DNA of 64,000 nucleotides from Streptomyces sp. ITFR-16 (GTDB lineage Bacteria > Actinomycetota > Actinomycetes > Streptomycetales > Streptomycetaceae): NCBI RefSeq assembly GCF_031844705.1, contig NZ_CP134609.1, positions 558,001 through 622,000 on the forward strand. The letters run 5' to 3'. The notes below the pieces were generated by a model, which saw only the letters and a list, made by a program, of their open reading frames with translations, searched no databases and was not told the origin of the DNA. Every line of letters begins with the position of its first letter. Position 1 is the first letter of the stretch. A program made the position numbers and the translations under genes. Below, one piece after another: positions 1 through 8,560 of the stretch.

Positions 1-61
1 GGCTGCTGCGGCTCACCCGCTGACGACGGCGCCGGGGTCGGGCAGGGCCGGGGGCCCGGGG

Positions 62-922
62 CTACTTGAGCAGCTTGGAGAGCCTGCGGTCGGCCAGCGG
101 CTTGCCGCCCGTCTGGCAGGTCGGGCAGTACTGGAGCGAGGAGTCGCTGAAGGACACCTCGCGGATGGTGTCCCCGCAGACGGGACAGGCCTCGCCGGTG
201 CGGCCGTGGACCCGCATCGCGCTCTTCTTCTCGGCCTTCAGCCGGCCGGCCTCCAGTCCGCTGGAGCGGGCGACGGCGTCGTTCAGCGTGGTGCGCAGGG
301 CCGTGTGGAGCCGGGTGATCTCCTCGTCGGTGAGGTGCGCGGTGAGCTTGAACGGCGACATCTTCGCCACGTGCAGGATCTCGTCGCTGTAGGCGTTGCC
401 GATGCCGGCGATCAGCGACTGGTCGCGCAGGGCGCCCTTGATCTGGCGCCGCTCCCCGTCGAGCAGCGCAGCGAACGCGTCCCGGTCGAAGGAGGGGTCG
501 AGCGGGTCGGGCCCGAGCCGCGCCACTCCGGGGACCTCGGCGGGGTCGTGCACCAGATGGACGGCCAGCCGTTTGGTGGTGCCCGCCTCGGTCAGGTCGA
601 AGCCGTCGCCGCCGGTGAGGACGGTACGCAGCGCGAGGGGCCCCTTGCCGGGCCGGGGCGGGGCGTCGGGGAAGCTGTCCTTCCAGCGCAGCCAGCCGGC
701 CCGGGCGAGATGGGTGACCAGGTGCAGGGGGCCCACCTCGATGTCCAGGAACTTGCCGTGCCGCCGCACGCCGGTGACCGTCCCGCCGTGCAGGGCGGTC
801 AGCGGCGGGTCGTACGTCTTCAGGACGCTGATGGCGAGCGGCAGGACGCGGTCGATCTCCTTGCCGACCAGGTGGTCGTCGAGGAAGACCCGCAGGGCTT
901 CGACTTCCGGCAGTTCGGGCAT
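62..922 (-). CDS. Fpg/Nei family DNA glycosylase
   Basis: This is a base-excision repair glycosylase/AP lyase of 286 residues, the usual family size. The protein begins MPELPEVE, which gives the catalytic N-terminal Pro and the following Glu of the Fpg/Nei family. HGKF near residue 55 matches the conserved DNA-contacting Lys. The C-terminus carries a CPVC-x16-CPTC zinc finger. One oddity: in E. coli Fpg an Arg of the finger loop (QRATFYC) contacts the DNA phosphate, and here the aligned residue is Ser (SDSSLQYC). A basic tail follows the finger, where Fpg normally ends. Substrate preference (8-oxoG or oxidised pyrimidine) cannot be told from sequence. It lies 33 bp downstream of the sugar operon on the same strand and could be read through from it. 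Confidence 0.9.
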   Translation of the reverse strand: MPELPEVEALRVFLDDHLVGKEIDRVLPLAISVLKTYDPPLTALHGGTVTGVRRHGKFLDIEVGPLHLVTHLARAGWLRWKDSFPDAPPRPGKGPLALRTVLTGGDGFDLTEAGTTKRLAVHLVHDPAEVPGVARLGPDPLDPSFDRDAFAALLDGERRQIKGALRDQSLIAGIGNAYSDEILHVAKMSPFKLTAHLTDEEITRLHTALRTTLNDAVARSSGLEAGRLKAEKKSAMRVHGRTGEACPVCGDTIREVSFSDSSLQYCPTCQTGGKPLADRRLSKLLK

Positions 923-955
923 GGTTCCAGCCTGCCGCAGCCGGGGCCCAGGCGC

Positions 956-1813
956 CTACCGGAGGCCGTACACCCGCTCGGCGGTGGTGGCGAGGACGGC
1001 GTCCCGCTCGTCGGCTGCCAGCGACTCGGTCAGCGCGAGGGAGGCCTCGACGACCTCGGTGTACGTGGCGGCGAGCCGGCACACCGGCCAGTCCGAGCCG
1101 AACATCAGCCGGGCGGGCCCGAAGGCGTCGAGGACGGTGTCGGCGCAGGGGCGCAGATCGGCGACGGTCCAGTTGTGCGGGTCCGCCTCGGTGACCAGGC
1201 CGGAGAGTTTGCACACGGTGTTGGGAAGGGCGGCGAGCGCCCGCAGGTCCGCGGCCCAGGGGCTCAGCTCCCCGCCGGCGACGGGCGGCTTCCCGGCGTG
1301 GTCGAGTACGAAGGTGAGTCCGGGCAGCCGTGCGGCGGCTCCGACGGCCGCGGGCAGCTGGTGCGGCTGGACCAGCAAGTCGTAGACGAGCCCCGCCTCG
1401 GCCACGGCGGCGAGTCCGCGCAGGACGTCGGGGCGCAGCAGCCACTCGGGATCGGGCTCGCCCTGGACCTGGTGGCGCAGCCCGACGAGCCGTTGGCCAC
1501 CGGGGAGTTCGCGCAGGCCGGCCAGGGTGTCGGCGATGTCCGGGGCGGTGAGGTCGCTCCAGCCCACGACACCGGCGACCAGCTCGCTGCCGTCGGCGAG
1601 CGCGAGGAACTCGGGGGTCTCCTCGGGGACGGTCACGGTCTGGACGAGCACGGTCGCGGACACGCCGTTGGCGCGGGCCTCCGGCGCCAGGTCGGCGAGG
1701 GTGAAGTCGCGGCGCAGGGGCGCCAGTTCCTCGCCGTTGATCCAGTCCTGGTCGCGTACGGATAGGTCCCACACATGGTGGTGGGCGTCCACGAGGCGGG
1801 GGCGGGCGGTCAT
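956..1813 (-). CDS. Amidohydrolase family protein, probable L-fuconolactonase
   Basis: A 285-residue metal-dependent hydrolase of the amidohydrolase-2 type (TIM barrel). The N-terminal DAHHHVWD motif supplies the metal-binding His pair. FVLDHAGKP near the middle and MFGSDWPV near residue 240 are the later metal and catalytic motifs of the family. Known relatives open sugar lactones (L-fuconolactonase, L-rhamnono-lactonase) or pyrone dicarboxylate lactone. It is the last gene of a tight operon with a mutarotase and an aldo/keto reductase (1 bp between stop and start codons). That context favours hydrolysis of L-fucono- or a related 6-deoxy-aldonolactone. The substrate is an inference from the neighbours. 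Confidence 0.85.
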   Translation of the reverse strand: MTARPRLVDAHHHVWDLSVRDQDWINGEELAPLRRDFTLADLAPEARANGVSATVLVQTVTVPEETPEFLALADGSELVAGVVGWSDLTAPDIADTLAGLRELPGGQRLVGLRHQVQGEPDPEWLLRPDVLRGLAAVAEAGLVYDLLVQPHQLPAAVGAAARLPGLTFVLDHAGKPPVAGGELSPWAADLRALAALPNTVCKLSGLVTEADPHNWTVADLRPCADTVLDAFGPARLMFGSDWPVCRLAATYTEVVEASLALTESLAADERDAVLATTAERVYGLR

Positions 1814-1814
1814 C

Positions 1815-2126
1815 TCACAGCTCCCAGGCGACGGGGAGCCCGGCTCCGGCTCCGTCGGTCGAGTAGTCGTGCGCGACGTCGAGGAGTTCGGCCATCCGGG
1901 CCTGCCAGGCGACGTTGACGGGGAGCTGCTCCAGCTCGGCGAGGAGCCGGGCGTAGTCCTCGCAGTCGATGAGGTGGAACAGATCGGTGCCGCTGCGCCA
2001 GATCGTCCAGGAGGCGGCCCCCGCCGCCCGGATGGCGCGGGTCAGCTCCGGCGGGACCTCGCGGTGCGCGGCCTCGTACTCCGCGATCCGGTCCGCGCGG
2101 ACCTTGGTGTGCAGGGCGATACGCAT
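1815..2126 (-). CDS. L-rhamnose/L-fucose mutarotase family protein
   Basis: A 103-residue protein, the typical size of the RhaM/FucU-like mutarotases, which interconvert sugar anomers. The N-terminal MRIALHTKVRADRIAEY stretch, the central SWTIWRSGTDLFHLI segment and the MAELLDVAHDYS end are typical of the RhaM dimeric ferredoxin-like fold. It sits between the aldo/keto reductase (1 bp upstream) and the lactonase (1 bp downstream), so translation of the three is coupled. Its role would be to feed the correct anomer to the dehydrogenase. L-fucose is a better guess than L-rhamnose because the partner enzyme looks like an aldose 1-dehydrogenase. Confidence 0.88.
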   Translation of the reverse strand: MRIALHTKVRADRIAEYEAAHREVPPELTRAIRAAGAASWTIWRSGTDLFHLIDCEDYARLLAELEQLPVNVAWQARMAELLDVAHDYSTDGAGAGLPVAWEL

Positions 2127-2127
2127 G

Positions 2128-3111
2128 TCAGTGTCCGTTCTCGGTCAGCAGGCCCTGGTCGCGCAGGTCGTCCCAGAGGGCGTCGGGGATCTCCCGGCGC
2201 AGCTGCGCGGCGGCGTCGCGCACCTCGTCCGGGGAGCGGGTGCCGACGAGCACTCCGGCGACGGCGGGGTGGGTGAGCGGGTAGCGCAGGGCGGCGGCGC
2301 GCAGCGGCACGCCGTGGCTCTCGGTGACGGCCTTCAGGTGCAGGGCGCGGTCGAGCAGGTTCAGGGGCGCGGCGGCGTAGTCGTAGGTGGCGCCGGGGCG
2401 CGGGTCGGCGAGGAGCCCGGAGTTGAAGACCCCGCCGACGACGACGCTGCGGCCGCGCGCGGCGGCGGCGGGCAGCAGATCGGTCAGAGCGGACTGGTCG
2501 AGGAGGGTGTGGCGGCCGGCGCAGAGCACCACGTCGGCGTCGGTGTCCACGACGAAGCGGGTGAGCATCGCGGTCTGGTTCATGCCGGCGCCGATCGCTC
2601 CGACGACGCCCTCGGCGCGCAGCTTCTCCAGTTCGGGGTACGCCTCGCGGAAGGCGGCCTCGCCGTGGTCGTCGGGGTCGTGGAGATAGGCGATGTCGAC
2701 GCGGTCGAGGCCGAGCCGCCGGAGGCTGTCCTCGATGCTGCGGCGGACCCCGGCGGCGCTGAAGTCCCAGCGTCTGCGGTGGGTGGCGGGCACCGCGAAG
2801 CCCTCGGAGAGTCCGTCGGAGGCGGCGGCCCCGCCGCCGGGCAGCGGGTCGAGGACCCGGCCGACCTTGGTGGAGAGGGTGTAGGAGTCGCGGGGGCGGT
2901 CGCGCAGGGCCTCGCCGAGGCGGCGTTCGGAGAGACCCAGTCCGTAGTGCGGCGCGGTGTCGAAGTAGCGCACGCCCTCGTCCCAGGCGGCATCGACGGC
3001 GGCGGTGGCCTCGGCCGGGTCCACCTCACGGAAGAGATTGCCGATGGCCGCCGCGCCGAAGGACAGCTCGGTGACCTCGACCGCACTGTTTCCCAGCCTG
3101 TTGCGCCGCAT
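2128..3111 (-). CDS. Aldo/keto reductase, probable L-fucose (D-threo-aldose) 1-dehydrogenase
   Basis: A 327-residue NAD(P)-dependent oxidoreductase of the aldo/keto reductase fold. The catalytic tetrad is visible: Asp in FDTAPHYG, Tyr in the same motif, Lys in LSTKVGR and His in YLHDPDD. The C-terminal GVLVGTRSPDEV segment matches the cofactor-binding end. The sequence resembles D-threo-aldose/L-fucose dehydrogenases, which oxidise C1 to the lactone. It is the first gene of the operon, followed by mutarotase and lactonase, giving sugar to lactone to aldonate. The next two enzymes of fucose oxidation (dehydratase, KDF dehydrogenase) are not in this window. A GGGAGGG ribosome site lies about 11 nt upstream of the ATG. 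Confidence 0.88.
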   Translation of the reverse strand: MRRNRLGNSAVEVTELSFGAAAIGNLFREVDPAEATAAVDAAWDEGVRYFDTAPHYGLGLSERRLGEALRDRPRDSYTLSTKVGRVLDPLPGGGAAASDGLSEGFAVPATHRRRWDFSAAGVRRSIEDSLRRLGLDRVDIAYLHDPDDHGEAAFREAYPELEKLRAEGVVGAIGAGMNQTAMLTRFVVDTDADVVLCAGRHTLLDQSALTDLLPAAAARGRSVVVGGVFNSGLLADPRPGATYDYAAAPLNLLDRALHLKAVTESHGVPLRAAALRYPLTHPAVAGVLVGTRSPDEVRDAAAQLRREIPDALWDDLRDQGLLTENGH

Positions 3112-3152
3112 GTGACCGCCGCCCTCCCCGATGATCGCTTCTGTACAGAGCG

Positions 3153-3182
3153 AATATTCATCGGATCACTTGGGTGCGTCAA
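3153..3182 (-). promoter_or_regulatory. Candidate promoter of the fucose-type operon
   Basis: On the minus strand TTGACG (3182-3177) is followed after 18 bp by AATATT (3158-3153), about 40 bp upstream of the aldo/keto reductase start. The -10 is embedded in a GAATATTC palindrome (3152-3159), which could be a repressor half of an operator. This is a pattern match only. Confidence 0.45.
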
Positions 3183-3230
3183 CACCTCGGAGCCCATCAA
3201 CTGCGGTGATTGACCGGCGAGCTATCCGAT

Positions 3231-4628
3231 CTATCGGCCGACCCCCGTCGGCAGCAGCGTGAGCAGCTCGGCCACCTCCTCCTCCGTGCAGCGCGCCAGC
3301 CGCTCCAGGTCGGGCAGCGCCCTGCCGTCGGCCACCAGACCGATCTGCACACTGGAGCCGTACGTGGTGAGCGCGACGGCCAGGGACTGGCCCCGGGCCA
3401 GCGGCGCCATCGGGTAGAGCGCGCGCAGCGGGCAGCCGGCGAGCGAGAGCGCCGAGCGGGGCAGCGGCACGCTGGTGACCAGCACGTCGAAGAGCATCCT
3501 GGCCGCGCTGCCGGCCAGCGGCGCCCCGAACCGGTGCGCGAGGGAAGGCAGTTGGTCGGCGAGGACCGCGACGGCTCCGGCCCCGCGCAGCGGCCCGGCG
3601 GCCTTGTTGCGGTCCATGGCGGCGCGTACGGCCTTCAGCCGCTCCCAGGGGTCCTCCTCGGAGACGGGCAGGCCGAGCAGATAGGCGGAGAGCCGGTTGC
3701 CGGTGGCGGCCGCACCGCCGGGGCGGCGCCGGGAGACCGGCACCAGGGCGCGCGGATCGGCGCCGGGCAGGGGTTCGCCGCGCTCCAGCATCCAGCGGCG
3801 CAGCGCGCCCGCGACGACGGCGAGCAGGATGTCGTTGCCGGTGCCGCCGGCGGCCCGGCGGATCAGCCGCACGGCCTCGGCGTCGAGATCGGCGGTGGCC
3901 AGCCGGCGCGTCCCGCTGGAGCTGGCGCTGAGCGCCGGGGCGCCGCGCAGGTCGATGCGGCTGGCGCGTACCAGCGAGGCGCCGACGCCGAAGGCCCGGC
4001 CGAGGTCCTCGATCCGGCCGAGGGCCAGGCCCGCGACCTGGCGGGGGCCGGGCATCCAGGAGCGGGGCGGTACGGGACGCGGCCGGGCGGGCACCGCTCC
4101 GGACCGGGCGCGGCCCGCGACGGAGGCGATCTCGTCGAAGATCCCGGCGCCGATGGCGACCGCGCGCATCCCGTCGGCCAGCGCGTGGTGGAGCTTGACC
4201 AGCACGGCGAAGGGGCCGCCGGGAGCGCCGGTGAGGACGTACATCTGCCAGGGGGGAAGACCGCGTCGCAGCGGCTGCTCCATCAGCTCCCCGGCCAGCC
4301 GGGTGGCCGCCGCCATGAAGCCGCCGTCGCCCTCGGCGGACGCCGTGTCCAGGGGCAGCTGCACCCGCTTGACGTGCCGGTGGACGTCGAAGTCCTTGTC
4401 GGCCGACCAGGCGGCGCCGCCGACGGGCAGCAGCACGTCGCGCACCCGCATCCGGAGCCGGGGAATGGCGGCGGCCCGGGTGCCGAGCAGGTCGAGGAGG
4501 TCGTCGGGGGCGGGGGCCCGGCCGGGCTCGGGGGCGAAGACGGCGAGCGCGCCGAGGTGCATCGGGTGGGCATCGGACTCGAGGTGCCAGAAGGCCAGAT
4601 CGAGAGGTGCCAGTAGCTCAGTGCCCAA
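3231..4628 (-). CDS. Wax ester synthase/diacylglycerol acyltransferase (WS/DGAT) family protein
   Basis: A 465-residue bifunctional acyltransferase of the type that makes triacylglycerol or wax ester from acyl-CoA. The active-site motif HHALADGM (HHxxxDG) lies near residue 146. N-terminal LAPLDLAFWHLES is the conserved opening of the family, and the C-terminal region has SLAGCPLRALYPMAP and the QIGLVADG end. The best start is an unusual TTG at 4628, preceded by AGGA at 5 nt. An ATG a little upstream is in another frame. It stands alone between the fucose operon and the SpoIIE-type regulator. The likely role is lipid storage at the membrane, as for the several paralogues common in Streptomyces; the acyl acceptor is unknown. 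Confidence 0.88.
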   Translation of the reverse strand: MGTELLAPLDLAFWHLESDAHPMHLGALAVFAPEPGRAPAPDDLLDLLGTRAAAIPRLRMRVRDVLLPVGGAAWSADKDFDVHRHVKRVQLPLDTASAEGDGGFMAAATRLAGELMEQPLRRGLPPWQMYVLTGAPGGPFAVLVKLHHALADGMRAVAIGAGIFDEIASVAGRARSGAVPARPRPVPPRSWMPGPRQVAGLALGRIEDLGRAFGVGASLVRASRIDLRGAPALSASSSGTRRLATADLDAEAVRLIRRAAGGTGNDILLAVVAGALRRWMLERGEPLPGADPRALVPVSRRRPGGAAATGNRLSAYLLGLPVSEEDPWERLKAVRAAMDRNKAAGPLRGAGAVAVLADQLPSLAHRFGAPLAGSAARMLFDVLVTSVPLPRSALSLAGCPLRALYPMAPLARGQSLAVALTTYGSSVQIGLVADGRALPDLERLARCTEEEVAELLTLLPTGVGR

Positions 4629-4772
4629 CGGGTCCTCATGTCATCGAAGACAAAGACTGACGGAATCGCAGTCAATCTCTCCCAGTCCATTACGGTCAAG
4701 GACAGACATGTTACGTTCCGTTACTTTCCAGTACTGCTCCATCGGGGCTCCAGACGGCGCGTCGGCACCGCG

Positions 4773-6839
4773 TCAGTCGCGTGGCGGAATGACGAATTCG
4801 CACCAGACGCACTTGCCGGTCCCCCGGGACTCGACGCCCCACGCGTCCGCCAGCTGGTCCACGAGCATCAGCCCCCGGCCCGAGACGCCCGACTCCCCCG
4901 CGTCCCGCCGGCGCGGCAGCGCGCTGGACCGGTCCTCGACGTCGACCCGGAGCCGCCGCTCGGGTCCGGTGAGCACGCGGATGGTGACGATCGCGCCGCC
5001 GTCGGTGTGCATCAGCGCGTTGGTGGTCAGCTCGTCGGCGGCCAGCTCGACCTCGTCGGCCCGGTCCCTGGCGCCCCAGGCCCGGACCGCCGCGCGGATC
5101 ATGTGGCGTGCGGAGCTGAGCGCCTCCGGGTCGTTCTGCGCCACGTGCTGCTGGAGCCGGCCGCCGGGCTGCGGGGCGTGCGCGGCCTTGCGGCGCAGCA
5201 GCAGAACCGCCACGTCGTCCTCGCCGCCGCGCTCGTCGACGGACTCGCAGAGCCGGTTCGCCAGCTCCTGGAGGTCCTGCGGCCCGTTCGTGATCATGGA
5301 GGTGAGCAGCTGCATGCCCTCGTCGAGGTCGGCGCCCGGCTGCTCCACCAGGCCGTCGGTGAAGAGCACCATCGTCTGCCCGGGGTCCAGCTCGACCGTG
5401 CTGACCGGATACTCCAGCCGGCCGAACTCGGCGGAGAGCCCCAGCGGCAGCCCGCCCTCGACGGGCACCTTGCGGCAGCCGCCGTCCGCGTCCCGTACCA
5501 CCGGGTCCACATGCCCGGCCCGGACCAGCTGCACCACGCCCGTGGTCAGGTCGGCCTCGGCGTAGGTGCAGGTCGCGAAGCGGTCGGTGTCGAGTTCGTG
5601 CAGGAAGACCGAGGCCCGCGCCATGACCGTGGCGGGGCTGTGCCCCTCGGCGGCGTAGGCGCGCAGCACGATGCGCAGCTGCCCCATGACGGCGGCGGCA
5701 TGGGTGTCGTGGCCCTGGACGTCCCCGATGACGGCGCCGACCCGGCCGCCGGGCAGCGGGATGACGTCGTACCAGTCGCCGCCGATGTCCCGGCCGAGCC
5801 GCGCCGAGCGGTAGCGCACGGCGATCTGGGCGCCGGGCACGTCCGGGATCCGGCGCGGCAGCATCGCCTGCTGGAGCCCCTCGGCGAGGTCGTGCTCCTG
5901 CTCGTAGAGCATGGCGCGCTGGAGGCTCTGGGCGATGGAGCTGCCGAGGGCGACCAGCAGATTGCGCTCGTCGGCGGTGAAGCCGCCCTTGTCGCTGTAG
6001 AGCAGCCCGAGGGCGCCGATGGGGCGGGCCTGGGCGATCAGCGGCAGATAGGCGGCGGACCTGATGCCGAGGTGGCTGATGTGGGGCCACAGGACGGGGT
6101 AGGAGTCGGCGAAGTCCTCGGCCGACTCGATGAAGCGCGGGGTGAGCGTGCGCACGACCTCGCTCATCGGGTACTGCTCGTCCGTCCGGGTGTACCGGGT
6201 CCCCGGCACGAACGCCCCCTCGGGCCCGTCGGCCACCAGATGGATGCGCCCGGCCTCGATGAGCCCCATGACCAGGCTGGTCGCTCCCAGGAGCGCCATT
6301 CCCTCGGAGTTCTTGAGCACCTCGATGACGTCCCTGACCGTACGGGCGTGGGCCAGCGCGGCCGTGGTGCCCTCGACCAGGCTGGTCCGGCGCTGCCGCT
6401 CCTCGTCCAGCTCACGGCGGGCGGTGGAGTCGGCCAGCTCCTGGGTGGCGTCGCGCACGATGCCGATGATGCGCTGCGGGCGTCCGCTCGCGTCGCGCCG
6501 GACGAAGCCCTGGGTGTGCGTCCAGCGCAGGGTGCCGTCGCTGCGCTGGATGCGGAAGTAGGCCCCGTAGTTGGCCCGGCCGCTCTTGAGCGCCTGCGAG
6601 ACCATGGCATCCAGGCGCATGGCCTCGTCGGCCGGCACCCGCATGGCGAGCGTCTCCGGCCGGTCGTCGTACTCCTCGGCGCTCAGGTCGAACACGTCCA
6701 GGGCCGGCTGGTCCATGTGCATCAGGCCGCTGTCGAGGTCCCAGTCGAAGCTGCCCATACGGTTCAGGGCGAGACTGAGGTCCGGGTGGGCGGGCCAGTC
6801 GTCCGGGAGTGACAGGGCACCCGCTACCCGATCATCCAT
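4773..6839 (-). CDS. SpoIIE-family PP2C phosphatase with PAS, GAF and HATPase domains
   Basis: A multidomain stress regulator of about 688 residues. In order it has: a PAS domain (about 20-130, with MGSFDWDLDSG and the PAC-like VRRDASGRPQRIIGIVRDAT); a GAF domain (about 160-300); a PP2C/SpoIIE domain (about 330-540, with IGGDWYDVIPLP and IGDVQGHD holding the metal-binding Asp residues, and LFTDGLVE); and a C-terminal HATPase anti-sigma-type domain (LAADELTTNALMHT, GVSGRGLMLVDQL). Such proteins dephosphorylate a STAS antagonist and may also act as its kinase. ATG at 6839 is chosen. A longer reading frame to 7043 exists, but its extra N-terminus is not domain-like. It is transcribed divergently from the fprA-like gene. 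No STAS or sigma gene adjoins it, so its partner is elsewhere. Confidence 0.88.
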   Translation of the reverse strand: MDDRVAGALSLPDDWPAHPDLSLALNRMGSFDWDLDSGLMHMDQPALDVFDLSAEEYDDRPETLAMRVPADEAMRLDAMVSQALKSGRANYGAYFRIQRSDGTLRWTHTQGFVRRDASGRPQRIIGIVRDATQELADSTARRELDEERQRRTSLVEGTTAALAHARTVRDVIEVLKNSEGMALLGATSLVMGLIEAGRIHLVADGPEGAFVPGTRYTRTDEQYPMSEVVRTLTPRFIESAEDFADSYPVLWPHISHLGIRSAAYLPLIAQARPIGALGLLYSDKGGFTADERNLLVALGSSIAQSLQRAMLYEQEHDLAEGLQQAMLPRRIPDVPGAQIAVRYRSARLGRDIGGDWYDVIPLPGGRVGAVIGDVQGHDTHAAAVMGQLRIVLRAYAAEGHSPATVMARASVFLHELDTDRFATCTYAEADLTTGVVQLVRAGHVDPVVRDADGGCRKVPVEGGLPLGLSAEFGRLEYPVSTVELDPGQTMVLFTDGLVEQPGADLDEGMQLLTSMITNGPQDLQELANRLCESVDERGGEDDVAVLLLRRKAAHAPQPGGRLQQHVAQNDPEALSSARHMIRAAVRAWGARDRADEVELAADELTTNALMHTDGGAIVTIRVLTGPERRLRVDVEDRSSALPRRRDAGESGVSGRGLMLVDQLADAWGVESRGTGKCVWCEFVIPPRD

Positions 6840-7117
6840 GTGCGTCACTCTGCCACCATTTGTCCGATTCTTCGAGCGAACCGTCCACCAGATGAACGTG
6901 GCATGGAACACATTTTCGGAGCGTCCGGGAGTGCCGATTCCCAAGGAAACGCGGCGGGCGGCATCGGTGCGGGGTACCGGATATCGCCCCAGAACGCCGC
7001 CCCGCTCCGAAACCGGGCGGGAGCAGCGGCTAACGTGTGCCACGGAGCGGACTACTAAGCCAACCCTTACCAGGGTCCGCCCTGCCCCTGTTCGTCCGTT
7101 CTAAGGAACAGCCCTCC

Positions 7118-8485
7118 ATGACACGCCCCGTCCGCGTCGCCATCGTCGGAGCCGGTCCCGCCGGCATCTACGCAGCGGACGCGCTGCTCAAATCCGACGC
7201 CGCCGCCGACCCGGGTGTCTCGATCGACCTGCTCGAGCGGATGCCGGCCCCCTTCGGCCTGATCCGCTACGGCGTGGCCCCCGACCACCCGCGGATCAAG
7301 GGCATCGTGCAGGCTCTGCACCAGGTCCTGGACAAGCCGCAGCTGCGGCTCTTCGGCAATGTCGACTACCCCAACGACCTCGGCCTCGACGAGCTGCGGA
7401 CCTTCTACGACGCCGTGATCTTCTCGACCGGCGCCGACGCGGACCGCGCCCTGGACATCCCGGGCAACGAGCTGGACGGCTCCTACGGCGCCGCCGACTT
7501 CGTCTCCTGGTACGACGGCCACCCGGACGTGGCGCGCACCTGGCCGCTGGAGGCCGAGAAGGTCGCCGTGCTGGGCGTCGGCAACGTGGCCCTGGACGTG
7601 GCCCGCATCCTCGCCAAGACCGCCGACGAACTGCTGCCGACCGAGATCCCCGCCAACGTCTACGACGGCCTCAAGGCCAACAAGGCCCTGGAGGTGCACG
7701 TCTTCGGACGCCGCGGCCCGGCCCAGGCGAAGTTCAGCCCGATGGAACTGCGGGAGCTGGACCACTCGCCGAACATCGAGGTCATCGTCAACCCCGAGGA
7801 CATCGACTACGACGCGGGCTCGATCGAGACCCGCCGGGGCAACAAGCAGGCCAACATGGTCGCCTCCACGCTGGAGAACTGGGCGATCCGCGATGTCGGC
7901 GACCGCCCGCACAAGCTCTTCCTGCACTTCTTCGAGTCCCCGGTGGAGATCCTCGGCGAGGACGGCCGCGTGGTCGGCCTGCGCACCGAGCGCACGGAGC
8001 TGGACGGCACGGGCAATGTGCGCGGCACCGGCACCTTCCACGACTGGGACGTGCAGAGCGTCTACCGCGCGGTCGGCTACTACTCGCAGGAGCTGGCCAA
8101 GCTGCCCTTCGACGTCGCGTCCGGCACGGTCCCGCACGCCGCCGGCCGGGTCCTGGCGGGCGGGGAGCCGATGGAGTCGGTGTACGTCACGGGCTGGATC
8201 AAGCGCGGTCCGATCGGCCTGATCGGCCACACCAAGGGCGACGCCAACGAGACGGTCGCCTGCCTGCTGGAGGACCACACCGCCGGCCGGCTGCCCGCGC
8301 CGGCGCAGCCCGAGCCGGAGGCCGTCGTGGAGTTCCTCCGGGCGCGCGGCGTCCGCTACACCACCCGCGAGGGCTGGTACCGCCTGGACGCCCACGAGCG
8401 CGCCCTGGGCGAGGCGCAGGGCCGCGAGCGGGTGAAGGTCGTCGAGCGCGAGGGCATGCTGGACGCCTCCGGGGCCGACAGCTGA
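7118..8485 (+). CDS. Ferredoxin/flavodoxin-NADP+ reductase, FprA type
   Basis: A 455-residue FAD/NADPH oxidoreductase of the adrenodoxin-reductase/FprA family, passing electrons from NADPH to ferredoxin. The N-terminal VAIVGAGPAGIYAAD is the FAD dinucleotide fold. PFGLIRYGVAPDHP is the signature of the adrenodoxin-reductase branch. VAVLGVGNVALDVARIL (near residue 155) is the NADPH-binding fold, and GWIKRGPIGLIGHTKGD near residue 370 is the conserved C-terminal FAD contact. The ATG has AAGGA 10 nt upstream; an in-frame upstream extension lacks family sequence. It is monocistronic, ends at a strong hairpin, and could serve any cytochrome P450, including the one at 57698. Confidence 0.9.
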   Translation: MTRPVRVAIVGAGPAGIYAADALLKSDAAADPGVSIDLLERMPAPFGLIRYGVAPDHPRIKGIVQALHQVLDKPQLRLFGNVDYPNDLGLDELRTFYDAVIFSTGADADRALDIPGNELDGSYGAADFVSWYDGHPDVARTWPLEAEKVAVLGVGNVALDVARILAKTADELLPTEIPANVYDGLKANKALEVHVFGRRGPAQAKFSPMELRELDHSPNIEVIVNPEDIDYDAGSIETRRGNKQANMVASTLENWAIRDVGDRPHKLFLHFFESPVEILGEDGRVVGLRTERTELDGTGNVRGTGTFHDWDVQSVYRAVGYYSQELAKLPFDVASGTVPHAAGRVLAGGEPMESVYVTGWIKRGPIGLIGHTKGDANETVACLLEDHTAGRLPAPAQPEPEAVVEFLRARGVRYTTREGWYRLDAHERALGEAQGRERVKVVEREGMLDASGADS

Positions 8486-8499
8486 CACCTCCGCGTACG

Positions 8500-8543
8500 G
8501 CGACGGCCCCGGAACCCCCGCGCGGGGGTTCCGGGGCCGTCGC
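8500..8543. terminator. Bidirectional terminator between the fprA-like and chitinase genes
   Basis: A perfect 44-bp palindrome: 8500-8521 is the exact reverse complement of 8522-8543. It lies between two convergent genes and would fold into a very stable hairpin on either transcript. Confidence 0.88.
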
Positions 8544-8560
8544 GGTGCGGCAAGGGCCGG

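Noticed and set aside
206..1765. Long plus-strand reading frame opposite the DNA glycosylase and fucose genes
   Set aside because: It is a mirror frame of real minus-strand genes in very GC-rich DNA. Its product is Arg/Gly-rich and has no domain.
3210..4616. Plus-strand frame opposite the WS/DGAT gene
   Set aside because: The minus-strand frame carries the HHxxxDG motif and family sequence; the opposite product is low-complexity.
6840..7117. Regulatory element in the 278-bp gap between the SpoIIE-type and fprA-like genes
   Set aside because: I looked for promoters and palindromes but found no convincing pair, only a weak TAACGT near 7031.
7067..8488. Minus-strand frame opposite the fprA-like gene
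   Set aside because: No family sequence; the plus strand has complete FAD and NADPH motifs and a ribosome site.
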